Of a DNA stretch of 64,000 bases, positions 23,485 through 33,165 are shown piece after piece. Each line of letters starts with the position of its first letter. The first letter of the stretch is position 1. This DNA is from Aaosphaeria pasadenensis (Eukaryota; Ascomycota; Dothideomycetes; Pleosporales), in contig JAKLMB010000008.1 in the NCBI GenBank assembly GCA_022813625.1, positions 434,001-498,000 of the forward strand, in the 5' to 3' direction. Below the pieces are notes generated by a model. That model made no database searches and was not told where the DNA came from. It saw only the letters and a list, made by a program, of their open reading frames with translations. A program made the translations under genes and the position numbers.

Positions 23485-24138
23485 GATCACACGTTATCGC
23501 TCGGAAATCTTATTGGGAGAGATAATGGAAGAGGCTCGCGAGTATAGTTTGTTGGTGGTCGATGATGAAAGGGCACGAAAATAGTGCCTCGGGCTGATCT
23601 TTATGTTTCGGTGCGAGCGGTGCTTTCAGCAGCCGGCGCGCGTTCAAGTCCACAAGTTCCTACCAGGGCCTCGAATTCTACCGAGTGCAAGATCTAGTTG
23701 AACCCTGATGCACGTCGGACACCTGCGTGTGCCCACACATCATCGAGTACTAAAAAGGGCAGCCTTCTAACTTGAATTGGATCCTTCTATACGAGCGCAG
23801 CAATCGGAGAGATCCGGACATAATCATACTGCTGTTGCCTTGGGATCGAAATGTCTCCATGCGAATGCACAATCAATAATTGACTCAATTCCACTCCAAA
23901 ATGATGACTGCAGTGATTCAGAGTAGCAATTACGATGGAATCAATTCACAATAATGCATTGATCAGACTACAACACTTCATCACTTGATGTATCTACCTG
24001 TCAAATCAACGATGGGGAAATATGCCAAGACTTAGCTTAGTCATACACTTCGAAACCTCATGACAACCTCACATCGTTGATTCGCGAGCTTGCTGCGACC
24101 CACGAATCTCCCCAGAAACGTCAGGTCAATCACTCACA
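23485..24138. other. Divergent promoter between GST and NDUFB4
   Basis: About 650 bp, AT-rich in its second half, no gene. A 5' leader for the small complex I gene must lie at its right end. Confidence 0.6.
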
Positions 24139-24570
24139 ATGGCGGGACACAACCACCCACCCAGTTCGTACCCCTCATAATGCTCGCTCAATGATCAATT
24201 ACTAACACATCCTCCCGCAGCGGTCCACATGGACCCAGCTCTCATCAAATGGAACAGTATGCCTACCCACCGACCCCGATGACTTCGCGACAAGCTGCGG
24301 ATACGTACACGATGTATCAGGACGATCAGTATTGACATATGGTTACAGACATGGTGGTCAACCGCCACAAGTACTTCCGCTGGACACCGCGCACCGCCTG
24401 GATCACCGTCGCCTACGTCGTCGCTGTACCCGCTCTCCTCGGAACCGTTGGATACATGACCGATGTCAGACCCCGAATTCGACTCACTGCGCAACGCCTG
24501 GGCTAATAAATAACAGGGAAAATGGGACATGCGTGGAAAGAGGCGGGGCGACCTCGTCTCCGAGTTCTAA
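24139..24570 (+). CDS. Complex I small subunit NDUFB4/B15 (NADH dehydrogenase)
   Basis: Four exons, 24139-24163, 24221-24256, 24349-24464 and 24517-24570, give 76 aa. The joined protein contains VHMDPALIKWNN, NRHKYFRWTPRTAWI, a single membrane helix (TVAYVVAVPALLGTVGYM) and the conserved C-terminal KWDMRGKRRGDLVSEF. That is the signature of the NDUFB4 family, known in fungi as the 6.6-kDa subunit of NADH:ubiquinone oxidoreductase. It is an accessory subunit of the complex I membrane arm in the inner mitochondrial membrane. The third intron starts with GTCAGA, an unusual donor, but the join restores the family sequence and a CTAAT branch site lies at the right place. Too short and split to appear as one open frame; support comes from family alignment. 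Confidence 0.9.
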
Positions 24571-24849
24571 ATGCTCTCGGGAAACGGCGTGGGAAGAAAG
24601 AATCACGTTGGACACAATTGCACGATGCCGGAGTCTGTATATATTGGGAATTGAATCTCTTTCAAGGCTATCAAATGCATTACCTGGATTTTCGGGATCC
24701 TTGTGTTCACCTATGCATCGAACCCTGTGATAGCTATTGCTTGATAAAATGCTCCGTCCTCTGTACGATAGGGATAGGTTTCGTGAAGGCGTTCATCATG
24801 CTTCACACATCGCCACACGCCACACTAGACCACAGCTTCTTCTCGACCG

Positions 24850-25743
24850 CTAACCTCGTCCCACTTTCTTCAGCCAGTCACTTTCCTCGCCATCTGGAGC
24901 CATGTGAAGTGGCTGCGTATTTGCTCGTGTCCAGTAATTCATACTCCGCGGGAAGATTTTGATCCGAGGATCTTGGTACACATCCACCAGTGCCTTGTAG
25001 AAAGCATTGCATTCATCTTCTAGACCAAGGACTCTCAGACAGCGTAGGATGCGCGTTATGCGCAGGTGGTTGTGGTCCATAGGGTGTGCCCAATTCGCAA
25101 AGGATGTCTTCCAATCAGCCCGGCGGACAATAGTCAATGGCATTGGCGAAGATGGGGTTGTATCCAGAAGAGACTTGGGGTGCTCTTCGGTAGGTGCGAC
25201 GTCTTTCCCTGCAGCTGTTGGGTCTTCAGTTGGCTGCTGGTTTGAGCCGGTCTCCGAGCTGGCAACTTGAGATGCATCCATGGAATCGCCTGTTGGCTCT
25301 CCGGTAGATGGTAGTTGTTGATCTACTTGTTCCACGTTGGTAGCTCCCGCTCCTGTATCATCCTCACTTTCGCTCGTAGATGTGGTACTATCCTGAATCT
25401 CAAAGCCGTAGAACTTCAATATCCGCTCGAACGACTCGCGCAGTCTAAGCCGTAATTCCTCCCTAGCACGAAAAGCATCGTAGACCCTACGATCAATAAT
25501 CGGCGCAGAAATGTTGTAAGGACTACCTTCCGGAAGTGGGAAAAGGACCTGAATATAGTTGTGGCTGCGCTCCAGCATTATATCGGGCCAAGCTAGGATT
25601 TCGTCCAATGTCCTGTGACGCGCATCTTCACCTTTGACTTCTGGGTCGTAGAAATTGATGATGAGATTGTCTGATGTGTCCGCCATGTCTTTGTTCGTAT
25701 CGTTGTCTGACCCTTTCGACTTTCGGGAGAAGTTGAGCCTCAT
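24850..25743 (-). CDS. OGFr-domain protein (opioid growth factor receptor-like)
   Basis: Single exon, 297 aa. Residues about 25-117 carry the conserved OGFr region (PF04664): FYDPEVKGEDARHRTLDEIL, then LERSHNYIQVLFPLPEGSPY and APIIDRRVYDAF. The second half of the domain (WAHPMDHNHLRITRILRCLR followed by VLGLEDECNAFYKAL) is separated by an acidic Ser/Thr/Gln-rich insert of about 90 residues. In animals this family includes the opioid growth factor receptor. Fungal members are common but uncharacterised, and the opioid name should not be read as function. No signal peptide or membrane helix, so cytosolic or nuclear. Convergent with NDUFB4, divergent from the amylase with about 1 kb between starts. 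Confidence 0.86.
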   Translation of the reverse strand: MRLNFSRKSKGSDNDTNKDMADTSDNLIINFYDPEVKGEDARHRTLDEILAWPDIMLERSHNYIQVLFPLPEGSPYNISAPIIDRRVYDAFRAREELRLRLRESFERILKFYGFEIQDSTTSTSESEDDTGAGATNVEQVDQQLPSTGEPTGDSMDASQVASSETGSNQQPTEDPTAAGKDVAPTEEHPKSLLDTTPSSPMPLTIVRRADWKTSFANWAHPMDHNHLRITRILRCLRVLGLEDECNAFYKALVDVYQDPRIKIFPRSMNYWTRANTQPLHMAPDGEESDWLKKVGRG

Positions 25744-26742
25744 GTGGGTTGAGGATCGGGAAGTCCAGTGTGGTTGTGGGGATGTGATCGGTACCCAAGT
25801 ACCTGCCTGCTGGATATTTTGAACACGGACCAGGTGAGAGAACCCAGGTAGTTTCTGTTCGCTGGTTTCCCAATCACTGAAGGTTTAGAGAGTGAAATGG
25901 CCGAAATCAACAATTACTGAAGCTACTCTGTTCACTCTCTACGTGGGGTAGTTTTAAAGTGAAAGTGGCTATGCAAATGCAGGGCTAAACCAAAATATCA
26001 CACCTGTTATCGATCGTGCAAACGGATAATGAGATAAAAATTCAGGTACAGCTCTAAGTCATGCCTATGAGTTACAGTGCTCATGATATGATCAAGCATA
26101 ATGTCCATCTAGGCACCTCACCTGGCTTCACCGTGTACCTTCATCGGGTGGTACAACTAGGCTAACCGAGTTAAGTCAAGGGCGGTTCTGGCCGATCTTC
26201 ATCAATGCCGCCAATCGTCTGCAATTGATCAACATCCGGTGCATCCCCGCTACTCTCTGTGCTCTTCTACGCTTCTAAATTGACTACAAGTATCTATAAT
26301 CAGCCAACTTCTTCTGCTGGACACTGTATTTTGATACCTACAACATCCCATCCTTCTTGCTTCAAATCATATCTTCCCGGTGCCCTTTTCTCCACTACAA
26401 TGTACGACGACGTCATCCTGATTCTAGGCCACTCTTATCTTCCCGTTGCACCATTGCCCAGCTTAAATGGCGCACCACGCCTAATCGAGCCATGTGGCAG
26501 CGCTTGTGCATAGGATTTGCTGGGTTGTAAATCTGACGTCGCGATGAAAATCAAGGAACTAGTTCAGAGAAAAAAGCAATCTAGTAGTAGCCTGGAATCA
26601 CTTTGAGATTGGATATAAATCTAGCGCAGTGCCCCTCTATACAAAGGTTTAAATCTATAGACAAAGATTTCATAGACTTTTGGTTTATTGCTTAGAGCAC
26701 CTTTTGCTTTCTCGAGAGTTTAGATCTTACTTAGATTCCAAC
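25744..26742. other. Divergent promoter of the OGFr-like and amylase genes
   Basis: About 1 kb. A TATAAAT (26614-26620) sits about 125 bp before the amylase ATG. The frame upstream of the amylase ATG stays open to 26680 but has no ATG. No other gene. Confidence 0.6.
26614..26620 (+). promoter_or_regulatory. TATA box of the alpha-amylase gene
   Basis: TATAAAT about 125 bp upstream of the ATG at 26743; position and sequence fit a core promoter. Confidence 0.5.
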
Positions 26743-28332
26743 ATGGGAGACAAAGGTACACTTCCCTCCACGCTCCCCTCGAACCAGAATAGCCCGCTCA
26801 CTGAGACCAATTTAGGCCAAGAACCGACTGAGGAGAACCACACTCTCTTCCAGGCGTTCGAATGGAACGTCCCTGCAGACAAGGCTCACTGGAAGAGACT
26901 AGCAACTGCCTTGCCGAAACTCAAGGCCATCGGTATCGACAATATCTGGCTTCCTCCAGGCTGCAAAGCATCGTCTCCTGAGGGCAATGGCTACGACGTC
27001 TACGATCTCTACGATCTGGGTGAATTCGATCAGAAGGGCGGCCGTGCCACCAAATGGGGCACCAAAGAAGAGCTTCAAGAGCTATGCAAAATCGCACGAG
27101 AGCAGGGCGTTGGCGTGTATTGGGATGCTGTGTTGAACCACAAGGCCGGCGCCGACAGGACCGAGCGCTGCCGTGTCATTGAAGTCGATCAGAACGATCG
27201 TACCAAAGAGATTGGGGAACCATACGAGATCGAGGGGTGGCTCGGCTTCGATTTCCCTGGTCGAGGCGAAAAGTACTCGAACTTGAAGTACCACTGGGAG
27301 CATTTCAGCGGCACCGATTACAACCAGGAGAACGAGAAGAATGCCATTTACAAGATTCTTGGAGATAATAAGGGATGGTCAAACTCTGTGGACGGCGAGA
27401 ATGGAAACGCAGACTTCCTCATGTTTGCAGACATCGATTACTCGCATCCCGAAGTGCAGGCAGACGTCAAGAAGTGGGGTGTGTGGATTACCCAAGAACT
27501 CGGATTGAAGGGATTTCGATTGGACGCCGTCCAGCATTTCTCGGAGAGGTTCACGAATGAGTGGATTGACAATCTCCGCGAACAATGTGGACATGATATC
27601 TTCGTGGTGGGAGAATTCTGGTCAGGCGACGCCCAGCTTATGACCGATTGGCTCCGGGATCTGAATCACGCGTTCTCTCTGTACGACTCTCCGTTGCTCA
27701 ACAACTTCGCCAGACTGTCGACCACTGAAGATGCCGATCTCCGTAAGGTTTTCGATGGCAGTCTTGTCCAGGCCCAACCAAGCAATGCTGTCACAGTGGT
27801 TATGAACCACGACACACAACCTGGTCAAACGGTTGCTACGCATATTGAAGGTTTCTTCAAACCCCTCGCATATTCACTAATCCTCCTCCGCGAGGAGGGA
27901 TACCCGTGCCCCTTCTACGGCGATCTCTACGGCATGAAGGGCGAGAACCCGGAGCCGGCCTCTTGCGGTGGAAAACTCGCAGACATCATCCTCGCGCGTA
28001 AGCTATATGCATACGGTGACCAAGAAGACTACTGGGACAACCCCAACTGCATCGGATTCGTGCGACGAGCAACGTGGGACAGGCCAGATGGTCTTGCCTG
28101 CATCATGAGCAACACGAAGCCAGGGGAGATCAGGATGGCAGTAGGAACAGAGCATACGGGCGAGGTGTGGACTGATATCTTGGGCTGGGAACAAGGCGAG
28201 GTGACGATTGATGACGAAGGGTTCGGCCTTTTCAAGTGCCCTGGCATCAGTGTCAGTATCTGGGTCAACAAGGAGGCTCAAGGAAGGGACCAATTCCCTA
28301 CTAATTTCGATTCCAACATCTATGGAGAATAG
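26743..28332 (+). CDS. Cytosolic alpha-amylase (GH13)
   Basis: Single exon, 529 aa from the ATG at 26743. No signal peptide: the start is MGDKGTLPSTLPSNQNSPL. The (beta/alpha)8 barrel begins with LFQAFEWNVPADKAHWKRLA. Conserved GH13 regions are present: DAVLNHKAG (region I); GFRLDAVQHF with the nucleophile at D261 (II); FVVGEFW with acid/base E291 (III); and MNHDTQP with transition-state D357 (IV). The closest family pattern is the GH13 subfamily 5, otherwise known from bacterial liquefying amylases and from intracellular fungal AmyD/AMY1-type enzymes. The intracellular fungal members are linked to alpha-1,3-glucan synthesis in the cell wall, in Histoplasma for AMY1. Expected action: cleavage or transfer on alpha-1,4-glucan primers in the cytosol (family knowledge). 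All catalytic residues are intact. Confidence 0.95.
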   Translation: MGDKGTLPSTLPSNQNSPLTETNLGQEPTEENHTLFQAFEWNVPADKAHWKRLATALPKLKAIGIDNIWLPPGCKASSPEGNGYDVYDLYDLGEFDQKGGRATKWGTKEELQELCKIAREQGVGVYWDAVLNHKAGADRTERCRVIEVDQNDRTKEIGEPYEIEGWLGFDFPGRGEKYSNLKYHWEHFSGTDYNQENEKNAIYKILGDNKGWSNSVDGENGNADFLMFADIDYSHPEVQADVKKWGVWITQELGLKGFRLDAVQHFSERFTNEWIDNLREQCGHDIFVVGEFWSGDAQLMTDWLRDLNHAFSLYDSPLLNNFARLSTTEDADLRKVFDGSLVQAQPSNAVTVVMNHDTQPGQTVATHIEGFFKPLAYSLILLREEGYPCPFYGDLYGMKGENPEPASCGGKLADIILARKLYAYGDQEDYWDNPNCIGFVRRATWDRPDGLACIMSNTKPGEIRMAVGTEHTGEVWTDILGWEQGEVTIDDEGFGLFKCPGISVSIWVNKEAQGRDQFPTNFDSNIYGE

Positions 28333-28931
28333 AATGGCATTTAGAGATATACATAGACTTTTTAATTTCACTTCTTTGGATACTTCATTAACCCACTTTT
28401 TGGTACCATAGCTTTTAATTTTGCTACTTTGAGTAGATTATTCAATACTATTCTTGAATACAACAAGCTGAAAAGAAACTGGAATGTGACCTGTGCATGT
28501 ACAATCATGGTACTTGTAACTAATAAATCAATACACAAGACTTGGGAATCGGACTTGGTGTACAACTTGAGTACCGGTGAAACACATCTCGAGGTAATGC
28601 TTGAATTGATGTGATTGGGTGCCTTGAAGAGACTTAGTTGACCGGATTTCCGCGAGCATCCTTAATGCTGGAAGAAACGTGATCAATGTCTTTGAGCTTC
28701 CCTTACCCGATATAGTATCGTCAAATCCTTAGGATCATGTAGTGAAGTCATAATGCGAATCGAAACAATATGGATGGATCATAGATCCATCGAATCATCC
28801 CATGTGGTGGAAAGGACAAAGGAGGTTGCGGGCGGAAGCGGAGCGGAGTGGCCTGACTGGGATTCTGTGTCACGCTATACCCGATATTTGCTAGTGCATG
28901 TGTGACGTATTTGGCGGGGGCGGAAATGGCT

Positions 28932-28952
28932 GGAAGCTTCCTTGAATGTTCT
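28932..28952 (+). promoter_or_regulatory. Heat-shock element upstream of HSP104
   Basis: GAA and TTC units alternate at 28933-28935 (GAA), 28938-28940 (TTC), 28944-28946 (GAA) and 28949-28951 (TTC). The spacing is two bases within each pair and three between the pairs, one base longer than a perfect nGAAnnTTCn array. Lies about 255 bp before the ATG, as expected for an Hsf1 site. Confidence 0.72.
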
Positions 28953-29040
28953 CCAAGCGGCGAGAGACATCGGGCAGCAGCTCGACATCACTGGTTACTT
29001 CATGACTCTCCTCCAAGGATCCACGTTCCACCTGCCACGA

Positions 29041-29050
29041 CTATATATTA
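29041..29050 (+). promoter_or_regulatory. TATA box of HSP104
   Basis: CTATATATTA about 165 bp upstream of the ATG and about 90 bp downstream of the heat-shock element. Confidence 0.6.
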
Positions 29051-29207
29051 TCCTCGACTCACCCTGCCACCTTTTTCCTCCATAGACTTCAACACAATCT
29101 ACAACAATCATAGAGTTGTTCTAGTAAACACTGCAAACTCACCCTCTTTCCACATCATATATACCCGAGTCACTGCTAGTTACTGTTCATAACCACATAC
29201 ATTCACC

Positions 29208-31967
29208 ATGACTTCATTCGACCAATACACAGATCGTGCGGCCAAGGCACTGGCCGACAGTTTCGACCTGGCCAAGTCGTACGCACACTCACAACTCTCA
29301 CCCATCCATCTCGCCGTTTCCCTTATCGACCCCCCTCCAGACCCAGCCTTCCCCGACAAACAACAATCGGCGCCCATGTTCAGGCAGGTCGTCGACCGTG
29401 CAAATGGAGATGCCCAGCAGTTTGAACGCGCGCTGAAGAAGGCACTGGTCAGGCTACCGAGCCAGGACCCTCCACCAGAGCGAACCTCACCCTCTCCTGG
29501 CATGACCAAGGTGCTTCGCGCAGCCGAAGACCTCAGCCGAACCCAAAAGGATAGCTACATTGCCGTAGAACATCTCATCTCCAGCTTGGTGCAGGACGCC
29601 AGCGTTCAGAAATGTCTCGCCGAGGCCAATGTACCAAACACCAAGCAGATTGACCAGGCTATCCAGGCAATCCGGGGAACAAAGCGAGTGGACTCGAAAA
29701 CTGCAGATGCAGAGGAGGATAATGAGAACCTGAAGAAGTTCACGATTGATATGACGGCCATGGCAAGGGACGGCAAGATCGACCCTGTCATCGGTCGTGA
29801 GGAAGAGATTCGCCGCGTGGTTCGCATTCTATCCAGGCGAACCAAGAACAACCCAGTTCTCATTGGAGAACCCGGTGTAGGAAAGACCACAGTCGTTGAA
29901 GGTCTTGCACGACGAATCGTTGATGCTGACGTTCCGGCCAACCTTGCAGCCTGCAAGTTGCTTTCCCTCGATGTAGGTGCCTTGGTTGCCGGCAGCAAAT
30001 ACCGCGGAGAGTTCGAAGAGCGCATGAAGGGAGTGTTGAAGGAGATTGAGGAATCTAAGGAGATGATAGTGCTCTTCGTAGACGAAATTCATCTTCTCAT
30101 GGGAGCCGGTTCTTCCGGTGAGGGAGGCATGGACGCTGCCAACTTGCTCAAGCCCATGCTTGCCCGTGGCCAGCTTCACTGTATCGGTGCCACAACACTA
30201 GGAGAGTACCGCAAGTACATTGAGAAGGACCAGGCTTTCGAACGTCGTTTCCAGCAGGTCCTTGTCAAGGAGCCGTCGATCCCTGAGACCATTTCCATTC
30301 TTCGTGGATTGAAGGAGAAGTACGAGACCCATCACGGTGTCACCATCATGGATGGTGCCATTGTTTCTGCTGCTACTTTGGCAGCCCGCTACCTCACCCA
30401 GCGCCGTCTTCCCGACTCCGCAGTCGACCTCATTGATGAGGCTGCAGCGGCAGTGCGGGTGACCCGCGAATCGCAACCAGAAGCGCTTGATAATCTCGAG
30501 CGCCGTCTGCGTCAGCTCCAGATTGAAATACATGCTCTCGACCGAGAAAAGGATGATGCTTCCCGCCAACGTCTGAAGGAAGCAAGGGCAGAGGCCGCCA
30601 ACATTGAGGAAGAACTCAAGCCTCTGCGCGAAATGTACGAGCGCGAAAAGGAGCGTGGCAAGGAGATTCAGGAAGCGAAATTGAAGCTCGAGAACCTCCG
30701 CAACAAACTTCTCGAGGCTGAACGTATTCGAGACATCCAGACCGCTTCGGATCTCAAGTACTACGCCATCCCCGATGTGGAGCAGCGCATTGATGAGCTC
30801 GAACATGAAAAGAAGAAGAACGATGCAGAGATGTGGAGCCGTCAGGGCGGGGCCGGAGAAGCACTTCTGAGCGACACCGTTGGACCAGACCAGATTAATG
30901 AGATTGTTGCTCGATGGACCGGTATTCCTGTCACCCGACTCAGGACAACTGAGAAGGAGAAGCTCATCCACATGGAAAACCATTTGAGTAAGGTTGTTGT
31001 TGGTCAAAGAGAGGCTGTCCAGGCTGTCTCGAATTCCATCCGACTTCAACGGTCTGGCCTTGCCAATCCCAATCAACCGCCCAGTTTCTTGTTCTGCGGT
31101 CCCTCTGGTACTGGTAAAACGCTCCTTACCAAGGCATTGGCTGAGTTCCTTTTCGATGACCCAAAGAGCATGATCCGATTCGATATGTCAGAATACCAGG
31201 AGAGACATTCGCTCAGCCGAATGATTGGTGCTCCGCCAGGTTATGTTGGCCACGATGCAGGAGGTCAGCTCACCGAAGCCCTCCGACGTCGTCCATTCTC
31301 TATCTTGTTGTTTGATGAGGTGGAGAAGGCCGCCAAAGAGGTCCTCACTGTCCTCTTGCAGCTCATGGATGACGGCCGCATCACCGATGGACAAGGTCGT
31401 ATCGTCGATGCAAAGAACTGCATTGTCGTCATGACTTCCAACTTGGGTGCCGAATACCTCTCACGTCCAAATGCCGCAGACGGCCGCATCGATCCAACCA
31501 CCAAGGACATGGTCATGGGTGCTTTGCGCTCATACTTCCTTCCAGAGTTCTTGAATCGTATCTCCTCCATTGTCATCTTCAACCGTCTTACAAAGAAGGA
31601 GATTCGCAAGATTGTTGACGTGCGCATGTCCGAGATCCAGAAACGACTGGTAGACAACGGACGGAATGTGTTCATCGACATGACACCCGACGTCCGCGAC
31701 TATCTTGGTTCTGCTGGATACTCGCCAGCTTACGGTGCTCGTCCTCTGGCTCGCCTGATTGAGAAGGAAGTCCTCAACCGCCTTGCCGTTATGATCCTCA
31801 GAGGATCGATCAAGGATGGCGAGACCGCCCGGGTTGTCATGGACGATGGTCACATCCTCGTGCTACCCAACCACACCGACAGCGAGGATGATTCAGAGAT
31901 GTATGAGGATGAAGATGATGCATTGGCGGATCTCGAAGGTGATGAGGGCATGGACCTCTACGACTAA
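29208..31967 (+). CDS. HSP104: Hsp104 disaggregase (ClpB/Hsp100 family)
   Basis: Single exon, 919 aa, the usual Hsp104 length. Order of domains: Clp N-domain (residues 1-150); NBD1 with Walker A GEPGVGKT at 220-227 and Walker B VLFVDEIHLL; a coiled-coil middle domain (about 410-530, highly charged); NBD2 with Walker A GPSGTGKT at 631-638 and Walker B ILLFDEVEKA; and an acidic C-terminal tail (DDSEMYEDEDDALADLEGDE). The GSKYRGEFEER pore-loop region and the GAPPGYVGHDAGG pore loop are present. Role: hexameric ATP-driven rescue of aggregated proteins with Hsp70/Hsp40, and thermotolerance; cytosol and nucleus. The lack of introns fits heat-shock genes, whose expression must continue when splicing fails. 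The promoter has a heat-shock element and TATA box. Confidence 0.98.
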   Translation: MTSFDQYTDRAAKALADSFDLAKSYAHSQLSPIHLAVSLIDPPPDPAFPDKQQSAPMFRQVVDRANGDAQQFERALKKALVRLPSQDPPPERTSPSPGMTKVLRAAEDLSRTQKDSYIAVEHLISSLVQDASVQKCLAEANVPNTKQIDQAIQAIRGTKRVDSKTADAEEDNENLKKFTIDMTAMARDGKIDPVIGREEEIRRVVRILSRRTKNNPVLIGEPGVGKTTVVEGLARRIVDADVPANLAACKLLSLDVGALVAGSKYRGEFEERMKGVLKEIEESKEMIVLFVDEIHLLMGAGSSGEGGMDAANLLKPMLARGQLHCIGATTLGEYRKYIEKDQAFERRFQQVLVKEPSIPETISILRGLKEKYETHHGVTIMDGAIVSAATLAARYLTQRRLPDSAVDLIDEAAAAVRVTRESQPEALDNLERRLRQLQIEIHALDREKDDASRQRLKEARAEAANIEEELKPLREMYEREKERGKEIQEAKLKLENLRNKLLEAERIRDIQTASDLKYYAIPDVEQRIDELEHEKKKNDAEMWSRQGGAGEALLSDTVGPDQINEIVARWTGIPVTRLRTTEKEKLIHMENHLSKVVVGQREAVQAVSNSIRLQRSGLANPNQPPSFLFCGPSGTGKTLLTKALAEFLFDDPKSMIRFDMSEYQERHSLSRMIGAPPGYVGHDAGGQLTEALRRRPFSILLFDEVEKAAKEVLTVLLQLMDDGRITDGQGRIVDAKNCIVVMTSNLGAEYLSRPNAADGRIDPTTKDMVMGALRSYFLPEFLNRISSIVIFNRLTKKEIRKIVDVRMSEIQKRLVDNGRNVFIDMTPDVRDYLGSAGYSPAYGARPLARLIEKEVLNRLAVMILRGSIKDGETARVVMDDGHILVLPNHTDSEDDSEMYEDEDDALADLEGDEGMDLYD

Positions 31968-32408
31968 ATTAACCACACCCCATCAACCGAGATGTAGAAA
32001 CAGAAAAAAAAATACAATGTCTTGAGTTGGTCTAGTATCATCTAGGACGGAGTAAATGGAGTTTTATGAAGGTTATGAGTTTACGACTGTACTTTGGGAT
32101 CATACTTTGCTCATAGTATCATGATCATTAATACTGTTAGAGCGTTTGCATCACACTTTTGATGCAATAATATAAATTCTCAGAAAATAGGGATAAACGA
32201 AAAGTCTCCTTCTGTAGATAGGTAATTTCAAGCCTATAAAAAGAATTAATCTTGATATCATAAAACATTATCTCTTCTGAATATGTGTGACTTCCAGTGA
32301 ATCAAAGTGTATGGTATATTGTGTCTTCGCTATCTTATTTGCAATTGCATGTCTATGCAGTACCTCATCTTAAACCTCACTAAAAACCTAAAAGCGCTGG
32401 GGGCATTT

Positions 32409-32574
32409 AGCGAACTGTAAAACCTTTGCATCAGGGTCTCTTTAAGATGCGCCAGAAGCACTTCAGCGAACTATAAAAACTTTATATGAGAATCTTCTAA
32501 GATACGCTAGAAGAACTTCAGCGGACCGTAGAAAACCTACATCCGGATCTCCTCGACATGCCCTCAAACGATGT
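32409..32574 (+). repeat. Degenerate 55-56 bp tandem repeat, three copies
   Basis: Units begin with AGCGAACT/AGCGGACC at 32409, 32465 and 32520, so the period is 56 then 55 bp. The first two are the closest (GTAAAACC versus ATAAAAAC; AAGATGCGCCAGAAG versus AAGATACGCTAGAAG). Many of the differences between units are C/T or G/A transitions. In one frame each unit reads as a similar 18-19 residue stretch (LQRTxxxL...), but stop codons interrupt units 1 and 2. It may be a decayed coding repeat. Confidence 0.6.
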
Positions 32575-32589
32575 CCACATATCCGCGCG

Positions 32590-33165
32590 TTGGATGCCCA
32601 GCTCATCACGACTTGCCATGCCGTCCTCCGCAATGCGAACCTAGGATCTTCACTTCCATATGAGAGTCTCGCGCTCTTTCTGCAGCGCGCCCACAAGCGC
32701 GTGCGTGTTGAGTGGGACGCCCATAAGGTTCAGCAAGTGGTCGAAGATATCATCGACGACATTGCTCAGGACCAGGACGTGCGTATCACTCCCACCATTC
32801 GGACAGCGTCCAACTTGCCAGAGGGAAGTAATGAGGATGTGACTGCTCTGATTTCTCTATTGGCAGGGGTACGTAAGGCTTTGTGTGGGATCGAGCAGTT
32901 CATGCAAGGCCGTGCCGGGCAGCTCCGCGAGCAACACGGGGGAGTGCAAAAGCATGACTCGATGGAGGATCTGACGGCAAAAGTTGAGAACTGCGTCGAC
33001 AGGAGCGCTCTCAAGGTTCTAGTGGAGCAGGTTTTTGTATGCCAGGCCATAGGCTATACCCTACTACAGAGGAATGCCTCCATTGCACACGGTCCTACCA
33101 TGGTCGAGTGCTACCCCATTTACTCTATGTCACCTACTAGTCACAGAATCAAGAGTCTTCAGTGA
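32590..33165 (+). pseudogene. Orphan ORF remnant, about 190 aa
   Basis: An open frame without an ATG at its upstream end. The frame continues open upstream into repeat unit 3 without finding a start. Composition is protein-like: acidic and hydrophobic residues alternate, for example KVQQVVEDIIDDIAQDQDVR and VTALISLLAGVRKALCGIEQ, suggesting helices. No family recognised. Directly downstream of the decayed tandem repeat. It could be the 3' part of a gene whose 5' half has decayed, a gene with an upstream exon I could not place, or chance. No promoter seen. Confidence 0.3.

Larger units (their letters stand above)
28333..29207. other. HSP104 promoter region
   Basis: Holds the amylase 3' end and the HSP104 promoter with a heat-shock element and a TATA box (listed separately). 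No gene. Confidence 0.65.

Noticed and set aside
18767..24570. Possible secondary-metabolite or detoxification cluster around the GST
   Set aside because: No backbone enzyme (PKS, NRPS, terpene cyclase), P450 or efflux pump lies near. Neighbours are housekeeping genes.
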